Source: Nostoc sp. B(2019)
Lineage (GTDB): Bacteria; Cyanobacteriota; Cyanobacteriia; Cyanobacteriales; Nostocaceae
Assembly: GCF_010091925.1 (NCBI RefSeq)
Contig: NZ_WVID01000008.1
Location: 62,001 to 126,000 of the forward strand
DNA length: 64,000 nt
Direction of reading: 5' to 3'
The notes below the pieces were generated by a model that was given only the letters and a program-made list of their open reading frames with translations, searched no databases and was not told the origin of the DNA. Below are positions 19,508-28,761 of this stretch, piece after piece; positions within the stretch are counted from its first letter, which is position 1; each line of letters begins with the position of its first letter. A program made the position numbers and the translations under genes.

Positions 19508-19719
19508 ATTATACTAAAGGACATAGTTGCATTAAGGGCAAAAGGTCTATTAACTACACATCCGCTTTAAGACAGGATAGAAGCAATAGTTGATATTTAG
19601 TAGGGTTATGAAAAAATCTTGTCTTTTCCCACTGTGTACCCATGTCTTAACTAAGGTTTATAAAGCTTAAAATTGCTATAACTTAAGTCGCACTATTGGG
19701 ACTTTGTAAAAAGTAAAGT

Positions 19720-20580
19720 TCAATGCAAAATTTCGTCAATCATCCGGTTGGCTTGGGAACCATAACCACCGCCAAATAAATTGAAGTGATTCAAAATGTG
19801 ATATAGGTTATAGAGCGTTTTTCTGCGTTCATAACCTGGCTCTAAAGGAAAGACTTCGTTATAACCCTTATAAAATGCTGCTGGGAAACCACCAAACAAT
19901 TCTGTCATGGCGATATCAACTTCGCGATCGCCAAAATAAGTTGCAGGATCAAAAATCACTGGTTCTCCCGATACAGTACACCCAGCATTCCCACCCCATA
20001 AATCGCCATGTACCAAGGAAGGTTGCACTTGGTGTGCTAACAATTCTGGGATAGCTGCTAGTAGCTTTTCTTGTTGAGGAAAATTTCCCCCCCGTCGTCT
20101 TGCTAACTGAAATTGATACGAGAGCCGATGGTTAGCATAAAATTCCGCCCAGTCTGCTGTCCAAGTATTGATTTGGAGAGTGGAACCAATAGTATTGTTA
20201 ATTTTCCAACCAAAACCTTGACTGCTACTAGCTTTATGCATCGCCGCCAATTTGCGCCCCATCTCCTCCCCAGAATTGCTGTTACCAGCAAGTTCCAACC
20301 ATTCCAACACAATGTAGCTAGAATTATCAGCCATCCCCCAACAAACTGGTTTTGGGACGCGAATACTAGCTGTTGCTAACATATCTTCCAAACCCAGCGC
20401 CTCAGCTTCAAACATGGCAACTTGAGATGCTTGATTGAGCTTGACAAAGTAGTTTAGCTTACCATTCGAGACAGCATAACCTTGGTTAATACACCCACCA
20501 CTAATTGAGCGCCGTTGCTGACTCTGAAATTTTTCACCAGTTACCTGGCTAATCTGGGCGTCAATTTCAGTCCACATCAT
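19720..20580 (-). CDS. Fructosamine kinase family protein
   Basis: A 286-residue protein of normal length for the fructosamine-3-kinase family, aminoglycoside-phosphotransferase fold. The nucleotide-binding lysine region is LNYFVKLNQ, the catalytic loop is LVHGDLWGGNAG and the metal-binding segment is FDPATYFGDREVD. These enzymes phosphorylate glycated lysines so that they decay, repairing glycated proteins. It ends with a typical family tail (HILNHFNLFGGGYGSQANRM). It is 70 bp downstream of the M16 peptidase on the same strand. Confidence 0.92.
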   Translation of the reverse strand: MMWTEIDAQISQVTGEKFQSQQRRSISGGCINQGYAVSNGKLNYFVKLNQASQVAMFEAEALGLEDMLATASIRVPKPVCWGMADNSSYIVLEWLELAGNSNSGEEMGRKLAAMHKASSSQGFGWKINNTIGSTLQINTWTADWAEFYANHRLSYQFQLARRRGGNFPQQEKLLAAIPELLAHQVQPSLVHGDLWGGNAGCTVSGEPVIFDPATYFGDREVDIAMTELFGGFPAAFYKGYNEVFPLEPGYERRKTLYNLYHILNHFNLFGGGYGSQANRMIDEILH

Positions 20581-20590
20581 GTAATTTTGT

Positions 20591-20624
20591 CATTAGTCAT
20601 TAGTCATTAGTCATTTGTCATTTG
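20591..20624. repeat. Heptanucleotide tandem repeat (STRR)
   Basis: CATTAGT is repeated three times, followed by two CATTTGT-like variants. Such short tandem heptamers are typical of heterocystous cyanobacteria and fill the gap between the M16 peptidase and the kinase gene. Confidence 0.8.
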
Positions 20625-20650
20625 CCCAATAGTCAATTTATTTTTGACTA

Positions 20651-21934
20651 CTAAAACGGCTTGAGGACAACTACACCATAAGCATCTGGGGCAAGATACT
20701 GGTTAGCTGCAAATAACAATTCAGCGGCGTTCTGGGCTTGAATATTAGCTGGGTAGTTAAACGCTGGTTCTAAATCTCCCACCATAGACTGATAGTAACC
20801 ATACAACCCAGCGCGATCGCTTGGTGTTTCGTTGCCAAAAATAAACCTGTTAGCTGCTCGCCGCCGCACACGGGCAATTTCGGATTCTGTAACTAACTCT
20901 GTTTGTAACTTGCGGATGTGTTGAGCGATCGCATCTTCCACGGCTTCTAAATTTTCCACTGCACACTTAGCCGAAATATAAAACGTTCCTTGCAGTAAAT
21001 TGCTCATATTGCTCACAGCGATGGAAGACACTAATCCTTGTTCTTCCCGCAAATCCTGTACTAATCTCGATGTCCGTCCCTGTCCCAAAATTCCTGCCAA
21101 AACATCCAATCCATAAGTTTGATCTAGTTGAGCCAAACCTGGAACCCTCCAAACCATGACTATCCTTGCTTGCTGGAGACTTTCATCAATAAACTCCCGA
21201 TGAACAATTTCTGTAAAAGCAGTTTCAGGACTAACGCTTACCTCTTGACTGTTGATTCTTGACTCTTGACTCTGATTAATTTGTGCAAATCCCTCAGCAA
21301 CAATTTCAATTAATTCTTCTTCAGGTAAATTCCCCACAGCCACAGCAGTAATTGATTGGGGTTGATACCAACTAGCGTGAAAATCTCGCATTTGCTGGGG
21401 TTGAAGTTGGGTAATTACTTCTTCTGGCCCCAATACTGGACGGCGATAGGGTAATAAATCAAACGCTGTCTCCATTGCCCGTCGAAACGTGCGGCGGCGG
21501 GGATTATCGTCTGAACGTCTAATTTCTTCTAAGACTACTAATCGCTCACGTTCAAAGGCATCATCAGGAATACTGGGATTAAATACTACGTCTATTTGTA
21601 GTGGAGCCAGTTCAGCAAAATCTTTAGGAGCAGTGGTTATATAGTAATGAGTATAATCTTGGCTAGTAGCGGCATTAGTAACAGCACCGCGTTCTTCAAT
21701 TCGCCGTTCAAACTCGCCGCTAGTCAGTCGCTCGGTTCCCTTAAAAATCATGTGCTCTAAAAAGTGAGCCATACCGTTAATAGCATCTGATTCAACAGCC
21801 GAGCCAGCTTTAACCCACAAGCTCAGATTAACGGCTTCAACTGGCATCTGCTCCGCGATGATTGTCAAACCATTAGGCAACTGCCTTAGCTTTGGAGCAT
21901 TAAGACGAGGAAATTTTAGCAGGGTTGAGGTCAT
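20651..21934 (-). CDS. M16 family zinc metallopeptidase
   Basis: A 427-residue pitrilysin-type peptidase related to mitochondrial processing peptidase. The inverted zinc motif HFLEH is in GMAHFLEHMIFKGTE, near residue 60, with the downstream glutamate region ERERLVVLEEIRRSDD. The protein covers both halves of an M16 unit. Cyanobacteria usually carry this gene beside a second, inactive M16 copy; none is seen here. The segment SQESRINSQEVSVSP, around residue 225, is encoded by heptamer repeats (21243-21275) and looks like a spacer between the two halves. Confidence 0.93.
   Translation of the reverse strand: MTSTLLKFPRLNAPKLRQLPNGLTIIAEQMPVEAVNLSLWVKAGSAVESDAINGMAHFLEHMIFKGTERLTSGEFERRIEERGAVTNAATSQDYTHYYITTAPKDFAELAPLQIDVVFNPSIPDDAFERERLVVLEEIRRSDDNPRRRTFRRAMETAFDLLPYRRPVLGPEEVITQLQPQQMRDFHASWYQPQSITAVAVGNLPEEELIEIVAEGFAQINQSQESRINSQEVSVSPETAFTEIVHREFIDESLQQARIVMVWRVPGLAQLDQTYGLDVLAGILGQGRTSRLVQDLREEQGLVSSIAVSNMSNLLQGTFYISAKCAVENLEAVEDAIAQHIRKLQTELVTESEIARVRRRAANRFIFGNETPSDRAGLYGYYQSMVGDLEPAFNYPANIQAQNAAELLFAANQYLAPDAYGVVVLKPF
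21243..21275. repeat. Heptamer repeats lying in frame inside the M16 peptidase gene
   Basis: The units TTGACTG, TTGATTC, TTGACTC, TTGACTC run head to tail. This is the same heptamer family found between genes elsewhere in the window. The coding frame passes through it without a stop. Confidence 0.7.
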
Positions 21935-22265
21935 TGCTGGTGGTGAGTGAGAGTTTTTTACTCCTTTATCTTAACTACGACTCAAAATAAGCACCGTCAT
22001 CATTGTGATGTGCGTTATGACAGGCGATCGCGTTTTACATCGGTTTTAAGCTATTGGCCCATCATTACAAGCGATCGCCCAACAGCATTTACGACTATCT
22101 CCCCAGTTATCCAGCATTTGAAACTTTAGATTTACAGGATTTTCCCAAAATCAAATAAGAGTCCTACCGATAGATATAGTATTCTATGTAAAAATAAAAA
22201 TATACTAGTTTAAGTGCAAAGGGCCCATTCACCAAACTAGCCAAAGAGCTAAAAATCATTTCCCA
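21935..22265. other. Intergenic region without a supported gene
   Basis: About 330 bp between the M16 peptidase start and a small secreted-protein gene. It has two HIP1-type GCGATCGC octamers (near 22023 and 22071) and AT-rich DNA, presumably the peptidase promoter. No coding frame here is convincing. Confidence 0.5.
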
Positions 22266-22493
22266 TCAATCTTTACAGATGCCTGCACGAAGACAATCTT
22301 CTGTTTGGTCGTCTCTAGCTGATATTTGCCACGGTACTATTTTTAACTGAGCATTTGTGCTGACGGCAATTACAGCAGTTGTTATAGGAACCTTAGAGTT
22401 GAATATTGGCACGTCACTACTAGCAAAGATTGAACAGGCATTGTATAAATAAACAGGCAATGCCATCAATCCAATGTAAATTTTCCTATTCAT
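22266..22493 (-). CDS. Small exported hypothetical protein
   Basis: A 75-residue protein from the ATG at 22493, which is preceded by GAGG six bases upstream. An earlier ATG at 22523 would add ten residues without a ribosome site. The N-terminus MNRKIYIGLMALPVYLYNAC is basic then hydrophobic, like a signal peptide. The rest has no family I recognise; two cysteines near the end (DCLRAGICKD) could form a disulfide in the periplasm. Confidence 0.5.
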   Translation of the reverse strand: MNRKIYIGLMALPVYLYNACSIFASSDVPIFNSKVPITTAVIAVSTNAQLKIVPWQISARDDQTEDCLRAGICKD

Positions 22494-22611
22494 ACAAAAC
22501 CTCAGATCACAATTTCCGATCACGCCATAGCAGATACCACCTTAGATGAACCGGAGTTTAAAAACTGAGCTTTGTATGTCAAAGATTTTGTATCAATTTA
22601 CTAAATACTGC

Positions 22612-22749
22612 TTAGAGAGACGTGATTTGTAAATTATCGGTTCCACCCTGTTTGTAGGGTAGACGTTGAATAAAAGATGGCTTCTTACTTAACTCATACA
22701 AATGCAACGCCAAAAAACCGGACAAAAATCCCCAAGCAGCCAAAAACAT
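22612..22749 (-). CDS. 45-residue putative membrane protein upstream of tatC
   Basis: An open frame of 45 codons: one hydrophobic helix (FLAAWGFLSGFLALHLYEL) followed by a basic segment KKPSFIQRLPYKQGG. It is divergent from tatC, 60 bp away. Composition and the single-helix-plus-basic-tail layout resemble small thylakoid proteins. I do not recognise the family and no strong ribosome site is visible. Confidence 0.45.
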   Translation of the reverse strand: MFLAAWGFLSGFLALHLYELSKKPSFIQRLPYKQGGTDNLQITSL

Positions 22750-22808
22750 ATTTTGGTAGCTGCTGCCCCGGATAAAATAGTTAACAAATGTTGCCTACTA
22801 GCTGACTC

Positions 22809-23630
22809 ATGACGCCTTCACAAGATGTAGATACTGTACAGCAACCCCCGCATACGCCTGCTTCAGAGACTCCCGATATCGACCAAGAAGGATACGGCAA
22901 CTCAGAGAGTGATCCCTTTGATGAGTTACCTGATGAAGTCGAGATGTCCCTTTTCGATCACCTAGAAGAGTTGCGACAGCGAATTTTCTATTCGCTGATT
23001 GCGGTAGCAGTGGGTATCATCGGCTGTTTTTTTGCCGTCAAACCGATTGTCCAGCTATTGGAAGTCCCAGCCCAAGGAGTAAAATTTCTCCAGCTTGCTC
23101 CCGGAGAATATTTCTTTGTCTCCTTCAAAGTTGCAGCATACACAGGTTTGGTACTTTCCAGTCCCTTTATTCTTTACCAAATTATCCAGTTTGTCCTCCC
23201 AGGATTGACTCGCCGCGAACGTCGCTTGCTAGGGCCTGTAGTTTTGGGGTCGAGTGTGCTGTTTGCTGGTGGGTTAGTATTTGCCTATTTTCTCCTTATC
23301 CCCGCAGCTTTGAAATTCTTCATCAGCTATGGAGCAGATGTAGTAGAACAACTATGGTCGATTGACAAATATTTTGAATTTGTGCTGCTTTTGTTATTTA
23401 GTACTGGCTTAGCATTTCAAATTCCCATTATCCAATTGTTACTCGGTAATTTAGGAATTGTCTCTTCTAAAAAAATGCTTGCTGGTTGGCGTTACGTGAT
23501 TATGGGAGCAGTAGTTTTAGGAGCTATCCTTACACCTTCTACTGACCCCCTAACCCAAAGTCTTCTGGCGGGAGCAGTACTTGGGCTTTACTTTGGTGGC
23601 GTTGGGCTAGTTAAGCTCACAGGTAAATAA
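22809..23630 (+). CDS. tatC: Twin-arginine translocase subunit TatC
   Basis: A 273-residue TatC, the membrane receptor that binds twin-arginine signal peptides and assembles with TatA for export of folded proteins. The conserved cytoplasmic start [17 protein letters not shown] is at about residue 45, after an acidic Pro/Glu-rich extension usual in cyanobacteria. Six membrane segments follow, with the loop [14 protein letters not shown] and the [14 protein letters not shown] region. Its client here is likely the Rieske protein encoded 1.9 kb downstream, which is Tat-targeted. Confidence 0.95.
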   Translation: MTPSQDVDTVQQPPHTPASETPDIDQEGYGNSESDPFDELPDEVEMSLFDHLEELRQRIFYSLIAVAVGIIGCFFAVKPIVQLLEVPAQGVKFLQLAPGEYFFVSFKVAAYTGLVLSSPFILYQIIQFVLPGLTRRERRLLGPVVLGSSVLFAGGLVFAYFLLIPAALKFFISYGADVVEQLWSIDKYFEFVLLLLFSTGLAFQIPIIQLLLGNLGIVSSKKMLAGWRYVIMGAVVLGAILTPSTDPLTQSLLAGAVLGLYFGGVGLVKLTGK

Positions 23631-23716
23631 CAGTCGCTACCATGCGAGAACCTACCTTTTAGGCGTCTAGCCATCTATAGATCCAATTCAAAATAAAAAT
23701 GTCAATTCTGAAGTAA

Positions 23717-24052
23717 ATGGCACAAATTAGCTATGATGACTTTGAAAAAATTGAGATTCGTGTTGGCAAAGTCATCAAAGTAGACGAGTTCCCCAAAGCT
23801 AGAAAACCAGCTTATAAATTGTGGATCGATTTTGGTTATTTGGGTATCAAGAAATCTAGTGCCCAAATTACCAGACTTTATCAGCAAGAGGATTTAATCA
23901 ATAGATTAATATTAGCTATTACCAATTTTCCACCCCGTCAAATCGCTGATTTCATCTCGGAAGTTTTAGTCTTGGGTGTAGTTTTAGATGATGGGGAAGT
24001 TGCGTTAATCCAGCCAGATAGAGATGTAACTTTGGGCAAAAGAGTTTTATAG
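23717..24052 (+). CDS. csaA: tRNA-binding domain protein, CsaA family
   Basis: A 111-residue single OB-fold protein. The start YDDFEKIEIRVGKVIKVDEF and the end VLDDGEVALIQPDRDVTLGKRVL are the hallmarks of CsaA, related to the tRNA-binding domain of methionyl-tRNA synthetase. CsaA has been described as an export-related chaperone and binds tRNA; the role in cyanobacteria is uncertain. It lies 86 bp after tatC on the same strand. Confidence 0.9.
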   Translation: MAQISYDDFEKIEIRVGKVIKVDEFPKARKPAYKLWIDFGYLGIKKSSAQITRLYQQEDLINRLILAITNFPPRQIADFISEVLVLGVVLDDGEVALIQPDRDVTLGKRVL

Positions 24053-24167
24053 GAAGTTTTAGTAATATTTATGTATTGTTTGACTACATTTAGTAGGCTG
24101 AGAAGTTATCAGCTTTTGACTGCTGAATTTAGTGTATAATCAAATATTTAAAAATAGAAAAAGCAAG

Positions 24168-24476
24168 TCATAATATCCATTCTGAAGAACGCTCGCCCAA
24201 ATCTAGAGGAATGCTAACAGCTTTGCCGAGTCGGGGGCGATCGCGTGTTTCAATGATAAATGTTTGTACTTGTGTTGCCCCACCCAAGGCGTGAAGATAA
24301 TTGGCGATGCTATCAAGATGCTCTTGGTACTCTGTCTCACTTAACGGAAAAGAAGCCTGCTCTAAGTATTTCCACATTACTTGCAGAAATATTTTCCCCT
24401 GTGTCCGCCGCAACTGCACATCATAAGAGTATCCCCACTTATCAAGCAACATTTGGCGTAATTCCTGTCCTGTCAT
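24168..24476 (-). CDS. DUF3067 family protein
   Basis: About 102 residues from MTGQELRQMLLDKWGYSYDV; an ATG four codons earlier (24488) is also possible. The full DUF3067 pattern is present, including KIFLQVMWKYLEQASFPLSE and the C-terminal PRLGKAVSIPLDLGERSSEW. The family is confined to cyanobacteria and plastids and commonly lies next to petC. Work on plant homologues suggests a role in thylakoid complex assembly. It is transcribed away from petC. Confidence 0.85.
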   Translation of the reverse strand: MTGQELRQMLLDKWGYSYDVQLRRTQGKIFLQVMWKYLEQASFPLSETEYQEHLDSIANYLHALGGATQVQTFIIETRDRPRLGKAVSIPLDLGERSSEWIL

Positions 24477-24705
24477 AGCTTTTCTCAATTAGATTTTACA
24501 TTTAGTTATGATGTTAAGTTCCGTAACTCAAGTATGATAGGGATATAAAGAAATGTAATGCTAACAGAAAAGATGCTAGATATATCTTGGAACAGAGAAG
24601 TATGGCATCGTTGTGGGCGTTAGCATTTCGACTTAGACAAGAGTTGCTCAAGTACTAGTACTCCTGTCAAAATGCTTAGCAAAATACATAAAGAGCGCGT
24701 AGATT

Positions 24706-25245
24706 ATGGCTCAATTTTCTGAATCAGCAGACGTGCCCGATATGGGGCGTCGTCAATTCATGAATCTGCTCACTTTTGGGACTGTCACTGGAGTGGCTCT
24801 GGGTGCATTGTATCCCGTTGTCAAGTACTTTATTCCACCCGCTACTGGTGGTGCTGGTGGTGGTACAACGGCAAAAGACGAGCTGGGCAACGATGTTAAC
24901 GTCAGTAAATTCCTAGAAAGCCATAATGTAGGCGATCGCACCCTAGTTCAAGGACTAAAGGGCGACCCCACCTATATTGTGGTAGAAAGCAAAGAGGCAA
25001 TTGCTGATTACGGTATCAATGCCATCTGCACCCACCTAGGTTGTGTCGTTCCCTGGAATGTGGCTGAAAACAAGTTTAAATGCCCTTGTCACGGTTCCCA
25101 ATACGATGCAACTGGTAAGGTTGTTCGGGGCCCAGCACCGCTGTCTTTGGCTTTGGCCCATACCAAGGTAAACGACGACAAAATCGTCTTAACCCCTTGG
25201 ACTGAAACCGACTTCCGCACCGGCGAAGAACCTTGGTGGGGTTAA
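24706..25245 (+). CDS. petC: Cytochrome b6f Rieske iron-sulfur protein PetC
   Basis: A 179-residue Rieske protein of the cytochrome b6f complex. The N-terminal Tat-type anchor is [20 protein letters not shown]. The [2Fe-2S] ligands are Cys108-His110 and Cys126-His129 with the disulfide pair Cys113/Cys128, in [11 protein letters not shown] and CPCHGSQYD. It passes electrons from plastoquinol to cytochrome f. It lies 127 bp before petA and the two form the usual petCA operon, separated here by heptamer repeats. Confidence 0.98.
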   Translation: MAQFSESADVPDMGRRQFMNLLTFGTVTGVALGALYPVVKYFIPPATGGAGGGTTAKDELGNDVNVSKFLESHNVGDRTLVQGLKGDPTYIVVESKEAIADYGINAICTHLGCVVPWNVAENKFKCPCHGSQYDATGKVVRGPAPLSLALAHTKVNDDKIVLTPWTETDFRTGEEPWWG

Positions 25246-25255
25246 TCAGTGCTGA

Positions 25256-25345
25256 GTGCTGAGTTTTTAGTTCAAAGTCCAGAGTCAAAAGTCAAAAGTA
25301 TTGACCCTTGACCCTTGACCAATGACCAATGACCAATGACTAATC
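25256..25345. repeat. Heptamer repeat tract between petC and petA
   Basis: Runs of heptamers (TTGACCC twice, TTGACCA, ATGACCA twice, and AGTCAAA-type units) occupy most of the petC-petA gap. A short tandem repeat tract of the Nostocales type inside an operon. Confidence 0.75.
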
Positions 25346-25372
25346 CATCAGAGAATCGTTGTCCTTATAGAG

Positions 25373-26374
25373 ATGAGAAATGCTTTCATAACAGCGAGGT
25401 TAACTCGCAGTGCTAGAGCGATTGTCAAAACATTGCTCATAGCGATCGCTACCGTGACATTTTACTTCACAAGCGATCTAGCCCTTCCCCAAGCTGCTGC
25501 TGCCTATCCTTTTTGGGCACAGCAAACCTATCCTGAAACCCCCCGCGAACCAACCGGGCGGATTGTTTGCGCCAACTGTCACCTAGCAGCTAAACCTACA
25601 GATGTGGAAGTTCCCCAATCGGTGCTACCTGACACTGTATTTAAAGCTGTTGTGAAAATTCCTTACGATACCAGCTTGCAGCAAGTCGGTGCGGATGGTT
25701 CTAAAGTCGGCTTAAATGTCGGTGCTGTACTGATGCTACCCGAAGGCTTTAAGATTGCTCCTGAAGACCGGATTTCTGAGGAACTTAAAGAAGAAGTCGG
25801 CGACACATACTTCCAACCCTACAGCGAAGAGAAAGATAACGTTATCATCGTCGGCCCCCTACCCGGTGAACAGTATCAGGAAATTGTCTTCCCAGTTCTT
25901 TCTCCCAACCCCGCAACCGATAAAAACATCCACTTCGGTAAATATTCGGTTCACGTAGGTGGTAACAGAGGACGCGGACAAGTTTACCCCACTGGCGAAA
26001 AGAGCAACAACACAGTTTACAACGCTTCCGCTACTGGCACAATTAGCAAAATTGCCAAAGAGGAAGACGGAGACGGTAACGTCAAATATGTTGTGAGCAT
26101 CCAAAGTGAATCTGGTGAAGTTGTCAAGGAGACGATTCCTCTAGGGCCAGAACTGATTGTTTCCGAAGGACAAGCAGTCAAATCTGGTGATGCTTTGACC
26201 AGCAACCCGAACGTGGGTGGATTTGGTCAACAAGATGCAGAAATCGTATTGCAAGACGCATCTAGAGTTCAATGGATGATTGCGTTCATCGCTCTTGTGA
26301 TGTTGGCTCAAGTTATGCTGGTGCTGAAGAAGAAGCAGGTTGAGAAAGTTCAAGCTGCCGAGATGAATTTCTAA
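25373..26374 (+). CDS. petA: Cytochrome f (PetA)
   Basis: A 333-residue precursor. A signal peptide ends at about residue 44, the mature chain beginning [11 protein letters not shown], whose N-terminal tyrosine amine is the sixth heme ligand. The heme site CANCH is at residues 66-70. A single C-terminal membrane anchor ([18 protein letters not shown]) precedes the basic tail. It takes electrons from PetC and passes them to plastocyanin or cytochrome c6. The first ATG at 25373 gives a normal length. A good terminator follows. Confidence 0.98.
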   Translation: MRNAFITARLTRSARAIVKTLLIAIATVTFYFTSDLALPQAAAAYPFWAQQTYPETPREPTGRIVCANCHLAAKPTDVEVPQSVLPDTVFKAVVKIPYDTSLQQVGADGSKVGLNVGAVLMLPEGFKIAPEDRISEELKEEVGDTYFQPYSEEKDNVIIVGPLPGEQYQEIVFPVLSPNPATDKNIHFGKYSVHVGGNRGRGQVYPTGEKSNNTVYNASATGTISKIAKEEDGDGNVKYVVSIQSESGEVVKETIPLGPELIVSEGQAVKSGDALTSNPNVGGFGQQDAEIVLQDASRVQWMIAFIALVMLAQVMLVLKKKQVEKVQAAEMNF

Positions 26375-26400
26375 ATTCTCTGCTAAATAATTACTTGTAG

Positions 26401-26427
26401 GACAGGCAAAAAGCCTGTCTTTTTTTT
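26401..26427 (+). terminator. Rho-independent terminator of petCA
   Basis: The stem GACAGGC/GCCTGTC with a five-A loop is followed by a run of eight T residues, 27 bp after the petA stop codon. Confidence 0.92.
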
Positions 26428-26769
26428 ACGTCAGTTAAAACTAAATCATAGATTTAGTGGTCTTCAATTAGCGGGGGTCTGAATCCCCCACTAATTGCCT
26501 TCTGCCTCCTGCCTTCTTCAATCTTTGGTTAGGTTTTCCTCGTAAGGAAGGTGATAAAAAAGATTGTTATCAAGTTTTTACTAAAAAAGTTGAGAATGGA
26601 GAATTTCCTCAAAGTATAGATGAGCTACTTTCACATATATCTTAGAATTAGCAACTTCAAGTTGTTTCCCAATTACCTTTTGATCAGCGATCGCTACAAC
26701 GAAAAACTTGACTTTCAAGACAATTGCTACAACTAACTTCAAGTGAAAATGCTAGACTTGTACTAATGA
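26428..26769. other. Intergenic region with a hairpin and a coding remnant
   Basis: The DNA between the petA terminator and the DUF6888 gene. It holds an imperfect hairpin AATTAGCGGGGG/CCCCCACTAATT (26466-26496) of the dispersed-repeat type, then a coding-like remnant (26517-26645), then AT-rich DNA that may hold the promoter of the next pair. I see no complete gene. Confidence 0.5.
26517..26645 (+). pseudogene. Short coding remnant, family unknown
   Basis: An open stretch of 42 codons ending at a TAG reads FNLWLGFPRKEGDKKDCYQV, then FTKKVENGEFPQSIDELL. Composition is that of a soluble protein's C-terminus, and there is no start codon or ribosome site. It is probably the tail of a gene lost by deletion; coincidence is possible. 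Confidence 0.35.
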
Positions 26770-26967
26770 ATGTGGATGAAAGTGTCCAAAAGTCCTACAT
26801 CAGAGCAGAAAACACAATGCTTTAATCTGTGCATCTGGTTCAGTAAGCTCTACCTACCTATAAACTTAGTTCGTATAGACGAGCGAACAGGAAATGTTTT
26901 CTTTCTGGCAGGTGAGGAAAATATTATTGAGATTTATCCCAACGGCAAATGGAGGTACGTAGGATGA
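26770..26967 (+). CDS. DUF6888-like small protein
   Basis: A 65-residue protein with KCxxLxxxLSxLYLPISLVRxDERTGNIxxLAGEE-like sequence: here QCFNLCIWFSKLYLPINLVR then DERTGNVFFLAGEENIIEIY and the ending PNGKWRYVG. This is the pattern I know from cyanobacterial DUF6888 proteins, always small and of unknown role. It overlaps the next gene by 4 bp (ATGA), as DUF6888/DUF6887 pairs commonly do. Confidence 0.72.
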   Translation: MWMKVSKSPTSEQKTQCFNLCIWFSKLYLPINLVRIDERTGNVFFLAGEENIIEIYPNGKWRYVG

Positions 26968-27188
26968 GTAAGCCTGATTTTAAAGCAATGAGCCGAAAAG
27001 AATTACACACTTACGTTCTCGCTCACCGAGAGGATCAAGAAGCTTTTTATAGCTACGTAGACAAGCTACATGCAGAGGCTACTTGGATTGAAATGCCAGC
27101 ATTGCAGTCTGTAGAAGATCTGAAAAATTACCCAGAATTTCTTGAGCGTCTTCGCAAAAGTGCAGAGCCACGCGATAATGCAGTCTAA
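26964..27188 (+). CDS. DUF6887-like small protein
   Basis: A 74-residue protein from MSKPDFKAMSRKELHTYVLA. The start at 26964 overlaps the stop of the preceding gene (ATGA), so an upstream ATG at 26949 is less likely. Features are KMSRKELxxYVLxHREDxEAFxxYxD and a C-terminal acidic stretch, the DUF6887 pattern. The two-gene layout with overlap resembles a toxin-antitoxin pair, but no activity is known to me. Confidence 0.75.
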   Translation: MSKPDFKAMSRKELHTYVLAHREDQEAFYSYVDKLHAEATWIEMPALQSVEDLKNYPEFLERLRKSAEPRDNAV

Positions 27189-27278
27189 CAAATCAAATGC
27201 AGCGAACGGTCGAGAGCCATTGGTGCTAAGTTCGAGTATAACTGCATCAAATGCTCAATTAAAGCGATCGCAAATAGA

Positions 27279-27307
27279 TTCCGCGTAAGCCTACCGATTA
27301 CGCGGAA
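27279..27307. terminator. Strong hairpin between convergent genes
   Basis: A perfect 10-bp stem TTCCGCGTAA/TTACGCGGAA with a 9-base loop lies between the DUF6887 gene and alanine dehydrogenase, which converge here. On the plus strand it is followed by ATTTT. It could stop transcription from both sides. Confidence 0.6.
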
Positions 27308-27372
27308 ATTTTAATAAAAACCTTCTACCAAAGTCAACACTGTTACCTTAAATCAAGATTAACTGTGTAAAT

Positions 27373-28464
27373 TTAATTTACTAAATCAGGGAATACCTCT
27401 TGCACTGCGGGATGGACTAAGCGATGATTTTGTACATTCAAGCCTTTAGCTAAGACTGGATTAATTTCCAGTGCCTTGATTCCCAAATTCGCCAACTGAA
27501 CGACGTAAGGTAATGTACTGTTGTTGAGTGCTTGGGTTGCTGTCCAAGGTACTGCCCCTGGCATATTAGGAACGCCATAATGTACTACGCCCTCTTCAAC
27601 ATATACCGGATTGGTGTGAGATGTGGCGTGTAAGGTTTCAATGCAACCACCTTGATCAACGGCAACATCAACTATTACAGAACCGGGACGCATTTGTTTG
27701 ACCAATTCACGGGATACTAGTATTGGTGCTCTACGTCCTGGCACTAAAACTGCACCAATCAGCAAGTCGGCTTCTTTAACGGCAGCTTCGATATGAGCAG
27801 AGTTGCTGTAAAGCAATTCGACTCTAGAGCCAAATAGGGTTTCTAGGTAGGATAAGCGCTCGACACTCACATCTAAAATCTGCACAGTAGCACCCATGCC
27901 CACGGCAATTTTAGCTGCTTCTGTGCCGACAACGCCGCCACCTAAAATTACTACTGTGCCTGGTTTTACTCCAGGTACACCACCTAAAAGGACACCTCTG
28001 CCTCCTTGTTGGCGTTCTAGGAACCTGGCCCCAAATTGTACTGCTAGCCGACCAGCAATCACACTCATGGGGGTGAGTAGGGGTAATTTGTTAACACCGG
28101 GTTGTTCTACAGTTTCGTAGGCGATCGCACAAGTGCCACAATCAATTAAATGTTCTGTCAATTTGCGATCGGCTGCTAGATGCAGATAAGTAAACAATAT
28201 CTGTCCTTTCTGTAAAAACTTATACTCAGTTGCTAGTGGCTCTTTGACTTTGACAACTAACTCCCGATTCCAAGCCGCTTCTGGTGTGGTGACAATCTCC
28301 GCTCCAGCACTTGTGTAATCATCATCTGTAAATCCAGCACCACTACCTGCTAATGTTTGGACGAATATGGTATGACCATTTTCCCGCAGCACCCGCACAC
28401 TAGAAGGACTCAACCCTACCCGAAACTCTTGATCCTTGGTTTCCTTCGGAACGCCGATTTCCAT
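27373..28464 (-). CDS. ald: Alanine dehydrogenase
   Basis: A 363-residue NAD-dependent L-alanine dehydrogenase, converting alanine to pyruvate and ammonia and the reverse. The N-terminal catalytic domain starts MEIGVPKETKDQEFRVGLSP, with the substrate-binding lysine in VKVKEPLATEY. The Rossmann motif GGGVVGTEAAKIAVGMGA is near residue 175, and the conserved HYGVPNMPGAVPWTATQAL lies near residue 297. Heterocystous cyanobacteria use the enzyme in nitrogen metabolism. Length is normal and it stands alone. Confidence 0.96.
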   Translation of the reverse strand: MEIGVPKETKDQEFRVGLSPSSVRVLRENGHTIFVQTLAGSGAGFTDDDYTSAGAEIVTTPEAAWNRELVVKVKEPLATEYKFLQKGQILFTYLHLAADRKLTEHLIDCGTCAIAYETVEQPGVNKLPLLTPMSVIAGRLAVQFGARFLERQQGGRGVLLGGVPGVKPGTVVILGGGVVGTEAAKIAVGMGATVQILDVSVERLSYLETLFGSRVELLYSNSAHIEAAVKEADLLIGAVLVPGRRAPILVSRELVKQMRPGSVIVDVAVDQGGCIETLHATSHTNPVYVEEGVVHYGVPNMPGAVPWTATQALNNSTLPYVVQLANLGIKALEINPVLAKGLNVQNHRLVHPAVQEVFPDLVN

Positions 28465-28761
28465 GTAACGCCTCTGATATTTTTTTGTTTAACTTTAGCT
28501 TGCTAATTCAAGCTTGCTACTTCTGTATTATGGATAGCTGTATTAGGGATAGCTAATCTCTGTCCTAATTTTCTCAACTTTATTTGGGTAGCTCCAAACT
28601 CTACCCTTGACTATTACCCCAGTATTTATACAATGTATAAAGATTAATTACATTTTGTTAATAAAGCTCCGCCCAACGACAACCCCTGTGGAGAACGGAG
28701 GCTTCTTCAAATCAGATTTATCCCAGTCAAGTCACGTTTGCCGAAAAGAGGTTTCTGAAAA
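28465..28761 (+). promoter_or_regulatory. Upstream region of the Hli gene with an HLR1-like site
   Basis: At 28648-28664 the sequence TTACATTTTGTTAATAA resembles the HLR1 element bound by RpaB in front of light-stress genes, with the second half degenerate. TATACAAT lies 20 bp upstream of it. The rest of this 297-bp gap, shared with the ald promoter, shows nothing distinctive. Confidence 0.3.
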
